A DNA stretch of 33,751 nt from Porphyromonadaceae bacterium UBA7180. Lineage in GTDB: Bacteria > Bacteroidota > Bacteroidia > Bacteroidales > Muribaculaceae. How positions within the stretch are numbered: the first letter of the stretch is position 1; each line of letters begins with the position of its first letter. The stretch is taken from positions 1 through 33,751 of the forward strand of contig DKVK01000102.1 in assembly GCA_002491165.1 (NCBI GenBank), given 5' to 3'. Both the position numbers and the translations under genes were made by a program. Positions 33,669 through 33,751 of this stretch are shown piece after piece. Under the pieces are notes generated by a model. The model saw only the letters and a program-made list of their open reading frames with translations. It ran no database searches and was not told where the DNA came from.

Positions 33669-33750
33669 TTTTACAGGCAGTTTTACAGGTCTTTCCGGGT
33701 CTTGGAACGAGGCGCATAGCGGGCTATGCAACGAGTGAAAGGCCGGAAAG
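33669..33750. repeat. Palindrome-rich repeat-like element at the window edge
   Basis: TTTTACAGG occurs twice (33669-33677 and 33681-33689). CTTTCCGG (33691-33698) pairs with CCGGAAAG (33743-33750). Inside lies GCATAGC-GG-GCTATGC (33714-33729), flanked by direct copies of AACGAG (33706-33711 and 33730-33735). The nested symmetry, with no reading frame, suggests a dispersed REP- or MITE-like element or a regulatory fold; it may continue beyond the window. Confidence 0.5.
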
Positions 33751-33751
33751 G

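Noticed and set aside
33669..33750. CRISPR array start
   Set aside because: The repeats are short, nested and palindromic, with no regular spacing or spacers and no cas genes in the window.

Overview
The window looks like a chromosomal segment of a Bacteroidales bacterium, most likely a Muribaculaceae-type gut organism. This is inferred, because no rRNA or other taxonomic marker is present. The clues are repeated Bacteroidetes-type promoters (TTTG, about 19-21 nt, then TAnnTTTG), a lipoprotein-type TamA homologue (TamL), a TIGR02757 protein, a homodimeric eukaryote-like glycyl-tRNA synthetase, LPP20/PEGA envelope proteins and TonB-receptor-like barrels. Coding strands are GC-rich and C-biased, which explains the many long antisense open frames.

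Layout. Positions 38-3246 (minus): an outer-membrane TonB-plug/beta-barrel protein and a membrane-tethered HTH regulator. Positions 3647-10800 (plus): an envelope cluster made of a small LPP20-like exported protein, a larger LPP20/NTF2-like protein that is split by a frameshift here, a PEGA-repeat protein with a C-terminal barrel, a secreted transglutaminase-like protein and a CDF metal transporter. Positions 10894-12987 (plus): a second TonB-plug-like barrel. Positions 13100-18378: a TIGR02757 protein divergent from a small, apparently leaderless lipoprotein, then a minus-strand TamL plus HAD-phosphatase pair divergent from an MBL-fold hydrolase. Positions 18476-19018: rubrerythrin, which ends at a bidirectional terminator shared with the next block.

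Positions 19085-26331 (minus) are one long co-directional run: argR, an ArgC-like protein lacking the catalytic cysteine, a short SSB, speA, truA, ligA and a GNAT acetyltransferase. argR has unusually long non-coding flanks: about 255 nt of hairpin-rich DNA between argR and the ArgC-like gene, and about 1.16 kb upstream of argR. The upstream stretch has a GC-rich, foldable part, an AT-rich part and a strong plus-strand terminator that could end a small RNA. Positions 27490-32886 (minus): glyS, then lemA, an FKBP-type lipoprotein isomerase and a DPP-IV-like S9 peptidase. The window ends with a small secreted Pro/Gly/Trp-rich protein and a palindromic, repeat-like element cut by the window edge.

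The best candidates for undescribed biology are the LPP20/PEGA/transglutaminase envelope cluster, the ArgC-like pseudoenzyme beside argR with its structured flanking DNA, and the putative small RNA near 27.3 kb.
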